Shown: positions 50,321 to 59,750, counted from the stretch's first letter. The stretch is 64,000 nt of DNA from Rhizohabitans arisaemae (GCF_025996515.1 NZ_BLRH01000060.1:992001-1056000), one strand, 5' to 3'. Notes: a model not told the origin generated them from the sequence alone. Program-made: numbers and translations.

Positions 50321-51226
50321 TCAATGGGCCTGCTCCCCCATCAACGTGTCGGCCCCTTCGGCGAGCATGGCGGCGGCGAGGCCGCGGCCAAGCTCCATGC
50401 TGTCCGAAGCGGGTCCGGCGGTGGACTTGCGTACCCACCGGGCGCCGTCAAGCGAGACGACGACGGCGGTGAGGTTGAGGGTGCGCTCCGCCACGAAGGC
50501 GTACGCGCCGACGGGCGCCGAGCACCCGGCTTCCAGCGTGGCGAGCACCGCGCGCTCCGCTCCGGCGGACGCGCGGGTGTCCGGATCGTCCAGTACGGCG
50601 AGCAGCTCCCGGAGGTCCCCGCGGTCGTCGCGGCACTCCACGGCGAGCGCCCCCTGGCCGGGGGCGGGAAGCACGGAGCCGACGTCCAGGATCTCGGAGA
50701 TCTCGTCTTCCCTGCGGATCCGGGCGAGGCCGGCGGCGGCGAGCACCACGGCGTCGAGATCACCCGAGGAGACCTTCCCGATCCGGCTGTCGGCGTTGCC
50801 GCGGATCGGGACGTACTCCAGATCGGGACGGAGCATGCGGAGCTGGGCGATCCTGCGGAGGGACCCGGTGCCCACCCGCGCGCCCGGCGGCAGGTCGGCC
50901 AGTTTCGCCGTCCCCACCAGCGCGTCCCGGGGATCGTCCCGCTGGGTGACCGCGGCGAGCGTCAGCCCCTCGGCGGGGGCCGTCGGCAGATCCTTGAGCG
51001 AGTGGACCGCGAAGTCGATCTCGCCGTCGAGCAGCTTGTCGCGGAGCGCGCTGACGAACACCCCGGTGCCGCCCAGCTGGCTGAGCTGGGCCTGGGTCAC
51101 GTCCCCGAACGTGGTGACGCCGACCAGTTCCACCTCGCGGCCGGTCAGCCGGGTCAACCGGTCGGCCACCAGCTGCGACTGGGTGGTCGCCATCAGGCTG
51201 CGCCGGGTACCGAGTCTCAGTTTCAC
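50321..51226 (-). CDS. hemC: Hydroxymethylbilane synthase
   Basis: This 301-residue enzyme polymerises four porphobilinogens. The catalytic aspartate is D79 in HSLKDLP, and the dipyrromethane cofactor is attached to C235 in LEAGCSAPVGA. The substrate arginines lie in GTGSLRRIAQL and IRGNADSRIGK, where the usual GNVxTR is GNADSR, a mild departure. The start overlaps the hemA stop by four bases. Confidence 0.96.
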   Translation of the reverse strand: MKLRLGTRRSLMATTQSQLVADRLTRLTGREVELVGVTTFGDVTQAQLSQLGGTGVFVSALRDKLLDGEIDFAVHSLKDLPTAPAEGLTLAAVTQRDDPRDALVGTAKLADLPPGARVGTGSLRRIAQLRMLRPDLEYVPIRGNADSRIGKVSSGDLDAVVLAAAGLARIRREDEISEILDVGSVLPAPGQGALAVECRDDRGDLRELLAVLDDPDTRASAGAERAVLATLEAGCSAPVGAYAFVAERTLNLTAVVVSLDGARWVRKSTAGPASDSMELGRGLAAAMLAEGADTLMGEQAH

Positions 51227-52539
51227 GGCTCCACCTCCATGTCCACCTTGCTCACAGCTTCGGGCGCCTTCGGGTCGAGATTGAAGAGTTCACGGAGCGC
51301 CTCGGCATAATGATCACCCGCCGAGGACTCCGCGAGCTGCTTGACACGCACAGTCGGCTCGTGCAGAAGCTTGTCCACCACACGGCGGACGGTCTGCTCG
51401 ACCTCGCTCCTGGTCTGATCGCCGAGCGTCGGCAGCCGACCGGCCAGCCGCTCCAGCTCCGCCGCGACCACGTCGGCGGCCTTGCTGCGGAGCGCGACCA
51501 CCGTCGGGGTGACCCGGGCGACGCGAGCCGCGCTCAGCGAACCCGCGACCTCTTCCGCGACGATACGCCGGACGGCGGCGATAGCGGTATTCCGGCTGCC
51601 GTCGTCGCCCGCCGCGGTGAGCGCCGCGCCGCCGTTCTGAATCGTCTCCAGGTCGACCAGGGTGACGCCCGGGAGCGTCCGGACCCCGGGGTCCACGTCG
51701 TGGGGGAGCGCCAGATCGAGCAGGAAGAGCGGTTTGGCGCGGGTCAGGGCCGCCACGGTCTCCGCCGTGACGACCAGGCCAGCCGCACCCGTACACGACA
51801 CCACCAGGTCGACGTGGGCGAGCTCGTCCTCCAGCCGGGCCAGTTCGATCGCGCGCCCGCCGACGGCCTCGGCCAGCCGAACCGCGCGCTCGTAGGTGCG
51901 GTTGGCCACCGCGATGTCGGTCACCCCGGCGCGGACCAGCGTCGTCGCCGCCAGGGCGCTCATCGAGCCGGCGCCCACCACCAGGGCGCGCACCCCCGTG
52001 ATCGGGCCGAGCACCCGCTCGGCGAGGGAGAGCCCCACGCCGACCAGGGACGCGCCGACCCGGTCGATGTCGGTCTCCGCGTGCGCCCGCTTGCCCACCC
52101 GCAGGGCGTGCTGGACCAGGTCGTTCAGGGAGCGGCCGAGGGTGCCCTGCTCCTGGGCGAGCCGCAGCGACTGCCGTACCTGCCCCAGGATCTGGCCCTC
52201 GCCCAGGACCATCGAGTCCAGACCGGCGGCGACCGAGAACAGATGCTGGACGGCCTGATCCTCGTAGTGCACGTACAGGTGCCGGGTGAGCTGGTCGAGC
52301 GGCAGGCCCGAATAGGCCGCGAGCAGCCGCGAGATCCCGGAGAGCGCCCCGTGGAACCGGTCCACCTCGGCGTAGATCTCCACCCGGTTGCAGGTGGAGA
52401 CCACCATCGCCTCGGCGACGTGCGTCTCCTCGTGCACCTCGTGCAGAAGCTTGATCAAGTCGTCGCCGGTGACCGCCACGCGTTCCAGCAGCGCCACCGG
52501 GGCGCTGCGGTGGCTGATACCCACGACAAGAACGCTCAT
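51223..52539 (-). CDS. hemA: Glutamyl-tRNA reductase
   Basis: This 438-residue NADPH enzyme makes glutamate-1-semialdehyde from glutamyl-tRNA. The catalytic cysteine is C50 in VVSTCNRVEIY. The NADPH fold has VVGAGSMSALAATTLVRAG, and the C-terminal dimerisation helix is charged. The ATG at 52539 matches the family start (MSVLVVGISHRSAPV), so the longer frame is not used. The start overlaps the Rex stop (ATGA), tying tetrapyrrole input to Rex. Confidence 0.96.
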   Translation of the reverse strand: MSVLVVGISHRSAPVALLERVAVTGDDLIKLLHEVHEETHVAEAMVVSTCNRVEIYAEVDRFHGALSGISRLLAAYSGLPLDQLTRHLYVHYEDQAVQHLFSVAAGLDSMVLGEGQILGQVRQSLRLAQEQGTLGRSLNDLVQHALRVGKRAHAETDIDRVGASLVGVGLSLAERVLGPITGVRALVVGAGSMSALAATTLVRAGVTDIAVANRTYERAVRLAEAVGGRAIELARLEDELAHVDLVVSCTGAAGLVVTAETVAALTRAKPLFLLDLALPHDVDPGVRTLPGVTLVDLETIQNGGAALTAAGDDGSRNTAIAAVRRIVAEEVAGSLSAARVARVTPTVVALRSKAADVVAAELERLAGRLPTLGDQTRSEVEQTVRRVVDKLLHEPTVRVKQLAESSAGDHYAEALRELFNLDPKAPEAVSKVDMEVEP

Positions 52540-53297
52540 GTGCGTCCTCCGCGTGGCGGCGCGGAGGCGCCCTGGTTGCGCTCGCTCATGCCTACCGTCC
52601 CAGGCCATTGGTCAGCCGCGGCCGCGGCGGTCTCATCGACGCCTCCTGTTACCTTACGTTGTTCGTGGAACGCAAGGATTTGCAGCTCAATCGATAGGTC
52701 GACCTTACGGACGTCGACGCCGTCGGGCACGGTGAGCACCACGGGGGCGAAGTTCAAAATACTGGTGATGCCGGCCGCCGTGACGCGGTTGCAGACCTCC
52801 TGGGCGGCCGCGGCCGGGGTGGCGATCACCACGATCGACACCGCCCGCTCCCTGATCACGCTCTCCAGGCTGTCGATGTGCTCCACCACCAGCCCGGCGA
52901 TGCCGGTGCCGACCACCTCGGCGTCCGCGTCCAGCAGCGAGGCGACCCGGAAGCCGCGGGAGACGAAGCCGCCGTAGTTGGCGAGCGCGCGGCCGAGGTT
53001 GCCGACCCCCACGATGGCCACGGCCCAGTCCTGGGTGAGCCCGAGCTCCCGGGAGATCTGATAGATCAGGTAGTCGACGTCGTAGCCGACGCCGCGGGTG
53101 CCGTAGGAGCCCAGATGGGAGAGGTCCTTGCGGAGTTTGGCCGAGTTGACCCCGGCCCCCACCGCGAGATCCTCCGAACTCACCGTGGCGATGCCGCGTT
53201 CTGCCAAGCCGTTGAGCGCCCGCAGGTAGAGCGGCAACCGGGCCACCGTCGCCTCGGGTATGCCACGCTCGCGAGCTTGATTGTTACGGCGGGTCAC
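52536..53297 (-). CDS. rex: Redox-sensing repressor Rex
   Basis: This 253-residue repressor senses the NADH/NAD+ ratio. Residues about 15-90 form the winged helix (PLYLRALNGLAERG, VNSAKLRKDLSHLGSYGTRGVGYD). The Rossmann domain has IVGVGNLGRALANY and a domain-swapped C-terminal helix QILAFHEQRKV. A disordered tail of about 40 residues follows. It heads the hem operon, as in the rex-hemACD operon of Streptomyces coelicolor. The operator at its promoter indicates autoregulation, and a second site lies before the nuo operon. Confidence 0.96.
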   Translation of the reverse strand: MTRRNNQARERGIPEATVARLPLYLRALNGLAERGIATVSSEDLAVGAGVNSAKLRKDLSHLGSYGTRGVGYDVDYLIYQISRELGLTQDWAVAIVGVGNLGRALANYGGFVSRGFRVASLLDADAEVVGTGIAGLVVEHIDSLESVIRERAVSIVVIATPAAAAQEVCNRVTAAGITSILNFAPVVLTVPDGVDVRKVDLSIELQILAFHEQRKVTGGVDETAAAAADQWPGTVGMSERNQGASAPPRGGRT

Positions 53298-53366
53298 GGG
53301 ACCGAGGCTCCAGGGGGACAGGCGGCCGGACGGCCCAGCCGCGATGCTGAGAGGACGCGGCCTTTA

Positions 53367-53398
53367 GGTTAGTACCTTTGTGAACCAATGCACAAAGT
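53367..53398 (-). promoter_or_regulatory. rex promoter overlapped by a Rex operator
   Basis: The minus strand has -35 TTGTGC (53391-53396), an 18-nt spacer and -10 TAACCT (53367-53372). The palindrome with arms CTTTGTG and CACAAAG (53377-53398) covers the -35 box and most of the spacer. Its core TGTGAAC-N3 then TGCACA differs from the Rex consensus by one base. The rex start is 70 nt downstream of the -10. Bound Rex would block this promoter. Confidence 0.82.
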
Positions 53399-53476
53399 CA
53401 CCCGCGGGGGATGTGACGCATCAGACAGACCCCCGGTCCGTCAAGACCCCGCCGAGTAGGTGGCTAGGCTGCGGCT

Positions 53477-53725
53477 ATGGCACCGCGAGACCACCACATA
53501 ACCCTCCTCGGCAAGCCCGGCTGCCACCTCTGCGACGAGGCCCGCGCGGTGATCGCCAGAGTCGCCGCCGAGCTGGGCGTCCCCTGGGACGAGCGGGACG
53601 TCACCGCCTCGGAGGAGGACATGCGGCTCTACGCCGAGTCGATCCCGGTCACCTTCGTGGACGGGGTCCAGCACGACTTCTGGCGGGTCGACGAAGCCCG
53701 GCTCCGGGCCGCGCTCAGCCGCTAG
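53477..53725 (+). CDS. Glutaredoxin-like protein
   Basis: This 82-residue thioredoxin-fold protein begins ITLLGKPGCHLCDEARAVI with a CHLC redox pair and has the cis-proline in ESIPVTFVDG. It belongs to the DUF836/glutaredoxin-like group found beside rex in actinobacteria. The reducing partner is unknown. Its stop shares bases with the stop of the convergent gene at 53722, so the two ends overlap by four bases. Confidence 0.9.
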   Translation: MAPRDHHITLLGKPGCHLCDEARAVIARVAAELGVPWDERDVTASEEDMRLYAESIPVTFVDGVQHDFWRVDEARLRAALSR

Positions 53726-54954
53726 GGGATCTTGTAAACGGTCGGCGGCGGGACCACCTTGGCCGCGTTCAACGTCAGCTCGATGACGTTCGTGGCCAGG
53801 ACGTAGGAGGAGCGTTCGGCCAGGAACCGCTGGATGTGCGGCCGCTGCCGATGCTCGTTGAAGGCCGTCTCGTCGCGGTACAGCTCGTAGACGATCCGCT
53901 GCAGCGGCGCGGTGCGCACCCCGTGGCAGGTGTAGATGAGGGTGTCCGGCTCCTGGTCCCGGACCGCCTCCACGGTCTCCTCCGCCAGCCGGTCGAACGC
54001 GTCACCGGCCCCGTCCATCAGGGTGACCACGGTGAGCAACCCGTACAGATGGGGTGAGGGACGGGACGGCGCCTGCGGCTCCGGCGCGTAGACCAGCTGA
54101 TCCGGAGCGGCGGCCCGGTACTCCGCGACGAGGTCGCCGAGGCCCGAACCCCGGGCCGGCAGGGGTTCCATGGGCGGTGCCGGTACGGGCTCCGCCTGCT
54201 CGGGCTTGGCCCGCCTCCCCCGGGGAGCCGGCGGTTCCTCCCACCGGAGCTCCTCCTCGTCGTCCTCCTCGTCCTCGTCGTCGTACGGGGCGAGCGGGCG
54301 GTTCACCGCGTACCAGAGCGCGGCGGCCGTGATCGCGAACAGGAGGACGAGAAAGATCTCGGGTACGGCGAAACGCACCACGCCGATGAGGGCGAGCCCG
54401 GCGGGGGCGACCACCAGGGCGGCGTGCAGGTTGTCGTAGTCGTAGTCGTCCCCCTGCCGCCAGCGCAGCACCGCGACCACCACGCAGCCGAGCAGGGTCA
54501 GCGCGCTCGCGATGTGCGCGACGTTGAGCAGCGCCCCGGGGATCCAGTCCCAGTGCCTGCCGGGGGGCGGGGTGCTCGTGGTGAAGCCGCCCTCGTCCAC
54601 CACCCGGTCCAGCGTGAGGATCACGACGGCGACGAACGAGTAGGAGACGGCGATCAGTCGCGCGGCGAAGCGGGCCGGCGGGCGCTCGGCGAGCACCTCC
54701 AGCAGGCCGACGGCGAGCCAGATGGGGGCGACGATCGCGCCGAAGATCTGGAACACGCGGAAGGTGACCGGTCCGAACCCGGTGAAGTGCCCGAGGGCGA
54801 TCGCGGCCGACGCCAGGAGGAGCGCCGCCAGGCAGACGACCCAGGCGACGAGCCAGCCCTGACGTTCGTCTCGGAGACGACCAATGATCGGCCCTGCCGC
54901 CACAGCGGCGAGAAGGGCCCCGGCGATGGCGAGGACAGCGACGACGACAACCAT
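53722..54954 (-). CDS. Membrane protein fused to an ABM-like domain
   Basis: The first 235 residues of this 410-residue protein hold about seven helices (MVVVVAVLAIAGALLAAVAAG onward). An acidic and proline-rich linker follows (DDEDEEDDEEEL, about residues 232-300). The C-terminal 100 residues (LLTVVTLMDG, FDRLAEETVEAVRDQEPDTLIYTCHG, YELYRDETAFNEHRQRPHIQRFL) match an antibiotic-biosynthesis-monooxygenase-type ferredoxin-like domain, which often acts on quinones or aromatics. Fusion of such a domain to a membrane region is unusual. A cytoplasmic enzyme anchored near the quinone pool is possible but unproven. Confidence 0.8.
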   Translation of the reverse strand: MVVVVAVLAIAGALLAAVAAGPIIGRLRDERQGWLVAWVVCLAALLLASAAIALGHFTGFGPVTFRVFQIFGAIVAPIWLAVGLLEVLAERPPARFAARLIAVSYSFVAVVILTLDRVVDEGGFTTSTPPPGRHWDWIPGALLNVAHIASALTLLGCVVVAVLRWRQGDDYDYDNLHAALVVAPAGLALIGVVRFAVPEIFLVLLFAITAAALWYAVNRPLAPYDDEDEEDDEEELRWEEPPAPRGRRAKPEQAEPVPAPPMEPLPARGSGLGDLVAEYRAAAPDQLVYAPEPQAPSRPSPHLYGLLTVVTLMDGAGDAFDRLAEETVEAVRDQEPDTLIYTCHGVRTAPLQRIVYELYRDETAFNEHRQRPHIQRFLAERSSYVLATNVIELTLNAAKVVPPPTVYKIP

Positions 54955-55220
54955 GATGAGCCAATGCTGCCGGACATTACCTGTTGACCGGTAGCCGCCG
55001 TGGGAGTCGACACCGGAGCCGAAGCGCGGAGCCCCCTTCGGCGGATCTTCACGGTGAAAGCACTTAAGGGACGAGCACGGACCGTCCGGACCTGCAAAAA
55101 CGCCGTTCCCCGCAAATCTCGCAAAATTTTTGGCTATCGTTCTTTCTCAAGCGGATTGTGGAAATACAGGATGCTTCCTAGAGTGATCGAGCACGCCGAC
55201 CCTTCCCCCAGGGATACCGG
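54955..55220. promoter_or_regulatory. AT-rich bldN upstream region
   Basis: These 266 bp lie between the divergent ABM-fusion gene and bldN. A markedly AT-rich pocket occurs at 55110-55180. No convincing consensus promoter or BldD site was found by eye, though a developmental promoter is expected here. Confidence 0.4.
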
Positions 55221-55883
55221 ATGCCAAATACGGGGCCGTTTGCCGGATTCTCCCCATCCGTGCACGCGGCAGATATTACGCTGCCTGCACGAATAGGCGA
55301 TCGTCGCATAGACGATGCATACGCCGATCCTGACTTAGCCGAGCTTAGAACGCTTGTTCTGCGTGCGAAGACCGGCGACAGTGAGGCGTTTGGCGTTCTT
55401 TATGACCGATACCTTGACTTGGTCTATCGCTACATTTACTTTCGCGTGGGAACCCATGCGCTCGCGGAGGATCTTACCAGCGAGACGTTTCTCCGTGCGC
55501 TGCGCCGCATCACGGACTTCACGTGGCAGGGCAAGGATTTCGCCGCCTGGCTCGTCACGATCGCCCGCAACCTCGTCACCGACCACTACAAGTCCGGCCG
55601 ATACCGGCTGGAGATCTGCACCGCCGAGGTGTTCGATGTGCCTCTCGACGACCAGCACATCCCCGAGAACGCCGTGGTCGATAGGATCGTCTACACCAAG
55701 GTGCTCCAAGCGGTCCAAGCCCTCGGAAGCGAGCAGCAGGAGTGCGTCATGCTGCGCTTCATACACGGTCTATCACTTGCGGAGACAGCGTTGATCATGG
55801 GGAAGAACAGCGGGGCCATCAAAGCCCTCCAGTACCGCGCCGTCCGTGCCCTCTCCCGCGCCCTCCCCGTAGATCTTCGATAG
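55221..55883 (+). CDS. bldN: ECF sigma factor, BldN-like
   Basis: This 220-residue sigma factor has region 2 (about residues 48-125, with ASEDLTSETF-like AEDLTSETFLRALRRITDF and WLVTIARNLVTDHYK) and region 4 (about 160-215, LGSEQQECVMLRFIHGLSLAETALIMGKNSGAIKALQYRA). About 45 residues precede region 2. Streptomyces BldN has a longer pro-sequence here that is removed by proteolysis; the shorter extension may serve a similar purpose. The neighbouring anti-sigma-like gene and the nearby rex-hem operon match the order around bldN in Streptomyces. BldN activates chaplin genes for aerial growth. Confidence 0.82.
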   Translation: MPNTGPFAGFSPSVHAADITLPARIGDRRIDDAYADPDLAELRTLVLRAKTGDSEAFGVLYDRYLDLVYRYIYFRVGTHALAEDLTSETFLRALRRITDFTWQGKDFAAWLVTIARNLVTDHYKSGRYRLEICTAEVFDVPLDDQHIPENAVVDRIVYTKVLQAVQALGSEQQECVMLRFIHGLSLAETALIMGKNSGAIKALQYRAVRALSRALPVDLR

Positions 55884-55968
55884 GAACGCTCCGGTAAGAA
55901 GCACACCCGTATCCTGCCCCGCCGCCCAGTCGTTTGGGCAGTGAGGAGCGGCCAAGAGGGAGTTGTCG

Positions 55969-56826
55969 ATGGTGTCGTGGCGACGTCGAGCACGACGCTC
56001 CGACATGGTGTTTCACGCGCTCGGCACCGCGACGCGCTACTCGGGCGGGGGGCCTCGCCCCGAGTTCCGGGAAAGACTCAGGAGCGATCTGCTGGCCGCC
56101 GATCGGAGCGGGCCCGAACCCTCCCCGGTGGAGCCGCCGCGCAAGCCGTACCGGCGGCTCTCCGTCCTCCGTCCCGTCGGGATCTTCGCCAGCACGCTGG
56201 TGCTACTCCTCACGATGTCGCTCGTGACCGCGCAGTCCATCCCCGGTGAACCGCTGTACGGCCTCAAGCGGGCCGCGGAGCGGACCATGGTGGACCTCAG
56301 CACCACCGACGGCGAACGCGCCTACCGCGAACTGAGATCCGCCAAAGCGCGGGCGGTCGAGGTGCGCGACCTGGTCATGACCCGGATGGAGGGACGCGAC
56401 CAGCTCATCGTCGTCGCCTTCCGGGAGATGGACCTGGAGACCCGTACCGCTGCGGCGATCCTGCGCCAGGCCCATCTGGAGCAGCACGACCCGGTCGCCA
56501 TCGAGGCGCTGAGCACGTTCGCCGTCGAACAGGAGGCCCTGCTCCTCCCCCTGCTTCCCGACCTCCCCGAGGACGCCCGGGAGCCGGCCAACCAGTACCT
56601 GCGGCTCATCGGCGGGATGACGCCGCCGAACCCGGTCGAGCCCCCGCCGCCGGCGAAGGCGTCGGCGCGCTCCGGCACCGGATCGGCCTCGGTCCCCGCC
56701 GCACCCCAGACCAGCCCCAAAGCCGGGAGGAACCGCTGGCAGCGGGATGGTTCCGAGTTCTCCCGCCACGACTTCATCCCGGGCTGGAGCGCTCCGCGCG
56801 GCGCGGACCGGCTCGGTAGTCCGTGA
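55969..56826 (+). CDS. DUF5667 membrane protein, RsbN-like anti-sigma candidate
   Basis: This 285-residue protein has a basic cytoplasmic N-terminus (residues 1-65), one helix (about 70-90, [19 protein letters not shown]) and an extracytoplasmic region that starts [14 protein letters not shown], the DUF5667 signature. A proline-rich end follows. In Streptomyces the protein encoded next to bldN, RsbN, is a membrane anti-sigma factor for BldN. The same topology and position suggest that role. The ATG at 55969 has GAGGGAG upstream. The gene starts 86 nt after bldN. Confidence 0.78.
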   Translation: MVSWRRRARRSDMVFHALGTATRYSGGGPRPEFRERLRSDLLAADRSGPEPSPVEPPRKPYRRLSVLRPVGIFASTLVLLLTMSLVTAQSIPGEPLYGLKRAAERTMVDLSTTDGERAYRELRSAKARAVEVRDLVMTRMEGRDQLIVVAFREMDLETRTAAAILRQAHLEQHDPVAIEALSTFAVEQEALLLPLLPDLPEDAREPANQYLRLIGGMTPPNPVEPPPPAKASARSGTGSASVPAAPQTSPKAGRNRWQRDGSEFSRHDFIPGWSAPRGADRLGSP

Positions 56827-56878
56827 CACATCGCGACGAGCTCTGAAAGCACCCAAACGGGCCGCTAAGCTGCTGTGG

Positions 56879-57757
56879 ATGAGGCGCCTTTTACGACGGC
56901 GGCAGGATGCGGCCAAGATCGCCGGTGAGGTGGCCGCCGCGGCTGCGATCGCGGCGCCGACCGCCAAGCCGGACTCGACGGCGGCGGCCTTCTTCGACGT
57001 CGACAACACGATGATGCGCGGAGCCTCCATCTACCACTTCGCCCGGGGGCTCGCCGCACGCGGCCTGTTCACCCCCCGGGACCTGCTGTGGTTCGCGGTC
57101 GGCCAGGCGGTGTTCCGAGTCCGGGGCAACGAGAACCCCGACCACATCAAGCAGGCGAGGGAGACCGCCCTGGCGTTCGTCGCCGGGCAGAAGGCCTCCG
57201 ACATCGTCTCGCTCGGCGAGGAGATCTACGACGAGGCGATGGCCGACCGGATCTGGGCGGGCACCCGGGCGCTGGCCCAGGCCCATCTCGACGCCGGCCA
57301 GCGGGTATGGCTGGTCACCGCCACCCCGGTGGAGCTCGCCCGGGTCATCGCGCAGCGCCTCGGCCTGACCGGTGCCCTCGGCACCGTGGCCGAGACCGTC
57401 GACGGCTACTACACCGGCCGGCTCATCGGGGACCTGCTCCACGGACCGGCCAAGGCCGAGGCGATCCGCGCCCTCGCCCGACACGAGGGGCTGGACCTGG
57501 CCCGCTGCTCGGCGTACGGCGACTCGGCCAACGACCTGCCCATGCTGTCGGTGGTGGGGCACCCGCACGCGATCAACCCCGACACCGAGCTCAGGGAGCA
57601 CGCCAGGGAGCACGGCTGGGAGATCCGAGACTTCCGTACCGGCAGGAAGGCCACCAAGATCGGGCTGCCCATCGCCGCGACGGCCGGGGCGGTGGCCGGC
57701 GGGGTCGCCGCCGCGATCGCCCTGCGCCGCCACTACCGCCGCTCCGGCCCCGTCTGA
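56879..57757 (+). CDS. HAD-IB family phosphatase
   Basis: This 292-residue HAD-superfamily subclass IB hydrolase is related to SerB and lysophospholipid phosphatases. Motif I is [13 protein letters not shown] (nucleophile aspartate about residue 40), motif [10 protein letters not shown] and motif [18 protein letters not shown]. An alanine-rich N-terminal segment (residues 12-30) and a C-terminal hydrophobic stretch [17 protein letters not shown] suggest membrane contact. The convergent acyltransferase next door makes a phospholipid role plausible. Confidence 0.88.
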   Translation: MRRLLRRRQDAAKIAGEVAAAAAIAAPTAKPDSTAAAFFDVDNTMMRGASIYHFARGLAARGLFTPRDLLWFAVGQAVFRVRGNENPDHIKQARETALAFVAGQKASDIVSLGEEIYDEAMADRIWAGTRALAQAHLDAGQRVWLVTATPVELARVIAQRLGLTGALGTVAETVDGYYTGRLIGDLLHGPAKAEAIRALARHEGLDLARCSAYGDSANDLPMLSVVGHPHAINPDTELREHAREHGWEIRDFRTGRKATKIGLPIAATAGAVAGGVAAAIALRRHYRRSGPV

Positions 57758-57768
57758 CCCCGCACGGC

Positions 57769-58683
57769 TCAGGCGAGGGGCGGGAAGGCGGGGCCCCGGC
57801 GGGGCAGGAGTTCCTCAAGGAGCTGCTGGACGCTCTCCCGCACCTGATCGGTGAGGTTGAAGACCGCCATCGGATCGTCGGCCACCGCCGGGGAGAGCTC
57901 GTCGGTGCGGATCGGCGTCCCGAATCCGATCAGCCACTTGGAGGGCAGCGGGATCAGGCCTAACACCCCGAACCATGGAAAAAGCGGAGTTATCGGTATA
58001 TACGGCACGCCCAGCAGCCGGGCCAGCGCCGGGAAGTCCCCGATTTTGGGGTAGATCTCCTCGGCACCCACGATGGCGCAGGGGACGATCGGAACCCCGG
58101 CCCGGATCGCCGATGCGACGAACCCGCCGCGGCCGAAACGCTGAAGGTGGTAGCGCTCGGAGAACGGCTTGCCGATGCCCTTGAATCCCTCGGGGAAGAC
58201 CCCGACCAGCTCACCGCCGCGCAGCAGCCGATCGGCGTCCTCGGGACAGGCCAGCGTATGCCCTGATTTGCGGGCAAGATGGCCGATGACGGGCAGCTTG
58301 TAGACGAGGTCCGCGCCGAGCGCCCGCATCGGGCGCCGGGCCGGGTGATCGTCGTGCAGGGCGACCTGGAGCATGAGCCCGTCGAGCGGGAGGGTCCCGG
58401 AGTGGTTGGCGACCACGAGGGCCCCACCGGTGTCGGGGACGTTGGAGATGTCCACGGTCTCGACCCGGAACCAGTGCCGGTAGAGCGGCCTGAGGAGCTC
58501 CAGGAGCACCTTGTCGTTGAGCTCGGCGTCGAAGCCGAACTCGTCGACCTCGTACTCGCCCGCGAGCCTGCGGTGGATGAAGTCCAGGATCCCGGCGATC
58601 CGGCTGTCCGGGTCGCCTCGCCCGGGCGGGTCCTCGTCAGGTTCCATGGGGAGCGGAAGCACTCTGGCTGGTATCGCGGTCAT
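57769..58683 (-). CDS. 1-acylglycerol-3-phosphate acyltransferase family protein
   Basis: This 304-residue PlsC-type acyltransferase has the catalytic box NHSGTLPLD (HX4D, about residue 94), a glycerol-phosphate site VFPEGFKGIG (about residue 165) and VPIVPCAIVGAEEIYP (about 200). It probably acylates lysophosphatidate or a related lipid at the membrane. The N-terminal 60 residues are soluble and not part of the fold. It forms a minus-strand unit with the epimerase gene upstream of it, 14 nt apart. Confidence 0.9.
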   Translation of the reverse strand: MTAIPARVLPLPMEPDEDPPGRGDPDSRIAGILDFIHRRLAGEYEVDEFGFDAELNDKVLLELLRPLYRHWFRVETVDISNVPDTGGALVVANHSGTLPLDGLMLQVALHDDHPARRPMRALGADLVYKLPVIGHLARKSGHTLACPEDADRLLRGGELVGVFPEGFKGIGKPFSERYHLQRFGRGGFVASAIRAGVPIVPCAIVGAEEIYPKIGDFPALARLLGVPYIPITPLFPWFGVLGLIPLPSKWLIGFGTPIRTDELSPAVADDPMAVFNLTDQVRESVQQLLEELLPRRGPAFPPLA

Positions 58684-58697
58684 GTCGGGGTTTCACA

Positions 58698-59726
58698 CTA
58701 TCTCGCCGTGATCAGGTCGGCGAAGCCGTCGACGAGCCGCAGCGGCAGGTTGCCGGCGGCCTGACGGCTGCGGAGGAAGTCCTCGAACGCGGCGGCGGTG
58801 TCGTAGCCGGGCCGCCTGCCCAGCTCCGCCGCGAGCCGGCCGCCGTCCACGGCCCGGCCGTGACTCAGCAGGCGCAGCTGCTCCGGGGAGAACTCGACGA
58901 GCCCGGCGCGCCGGGCCACCGCGCTCAGGATCCGGAAGCCGGGCGAGGGTACGGGCACGCTCACGCCCCCGGCCCGGCGTACGCACTGGGAAAGCAGCAT
59001 GACGCCGTCACCGGTCACGTTGAAGGTACCCGGATGGTCTTCCGACGCCATCCGCCGCAGGACCTCCACCGCGTCGTCCTCGTGGATGAACTGCAGGCGC
59101 GGGTCGAACCCGAACACCGTGGGCACGACCGGCTGCCGCAGGTACCGCGTGATGGGGGAGTCCACTCCGGGACCCATCAGGTTCACAAAGCGCAGCAGCG
59201 ACACCGTCACATCGGGACGGCGACGCGCGAAACCGCGAACATACCCCTCGACCTCGGTGGCGTCCTTGCCGTACCCCGAGTGCGGCGCCTCCACCGGTTC
59301 CACGTCCTCGGTGAACACCGCGGGGTCCGTGGGCGAGGAGCCGTAGACCGCCGAGGTTGAGCGGACCACCACCCTGCGCACCGCGGCCGACCGCTGACAC
59401 GCGGCGAGCAGCTGCATGGTCCCGATGACGTTGTGCTCTTTCATGGGGACCCGGCCACCACCCCGGACGGGAGCGCTGACCAGGCTCATGTGCACCACGA
59501 CGTCGATGTCGGCGGCCTCGATCACCTCTGCGATGTCCGGGCTGCGGAGATCAACCCGGACGAACTCGGTACGGCCGAGCGGAACACCCTCCCCCGTGAG
59601 AAGGGAGAGGGGAGGCGTGGTGTCCACACCGATGACCCTGCTGATCTTCGGGTCGGCCGCGAGAGCACCCGCCACCCTCGCCCCTATATAGCGGGAAACC
59701 CCTGTGACAAGAACGGTATGGGTCAT
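58698..59726 (-). CDS. NAD-dependent epimerase/dehydratase family protein
   Basis: This 342-residue short-chain extended dehydrogenase has the dinucleotide fold VLVTGVSRYIGARVAGALA, in which the third glycine of the usual G-x2-G-x2-G is kept while the middle one is serine-arginine-shifted. The catalytic pair is Y-x3-K in SGYGKDATEVE with a preceding RSTSAVYG. The sugar or lipid substrate is unknown. It lies between the ribosomal-type peptide and the acyltransferase, all minus strand. Confidence 0.88.
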   Translation of the reverse strand: MTHTVLVTGVSRYIGARVAGALAADPKISRVIGVDTTPPLSLLTGEGVPLGRTEFVRVDLRSPDIAEVIEAADIDVVVHMSLVSAPVRGGGRVPMKEHNVIGTMQLLAACQRSAAVRRVVVRSTSAVYGSSPTDPAVFTEDVEPVEAPHSGYGKDATEVEGYVRGFARRRPDVTVSLLRFVNLMGPGVDSPITRYLRQPVVPTVFGFDPRLQFIHEDDAVEVLRRMASEDHPGTFNVTGDGVMLLSQCVRRAGGVSVPVPSPGFRILSAVARRAGLVEFSPEQLRLLSHGRAVDGGRLAAELGRRPGYDTAAAFEDFLRSRQAAGNLPLRLVDGFADLITAR

Positions 59727-59750
59727 GGCGCCTCGCAGGAAGCCTCGCGC

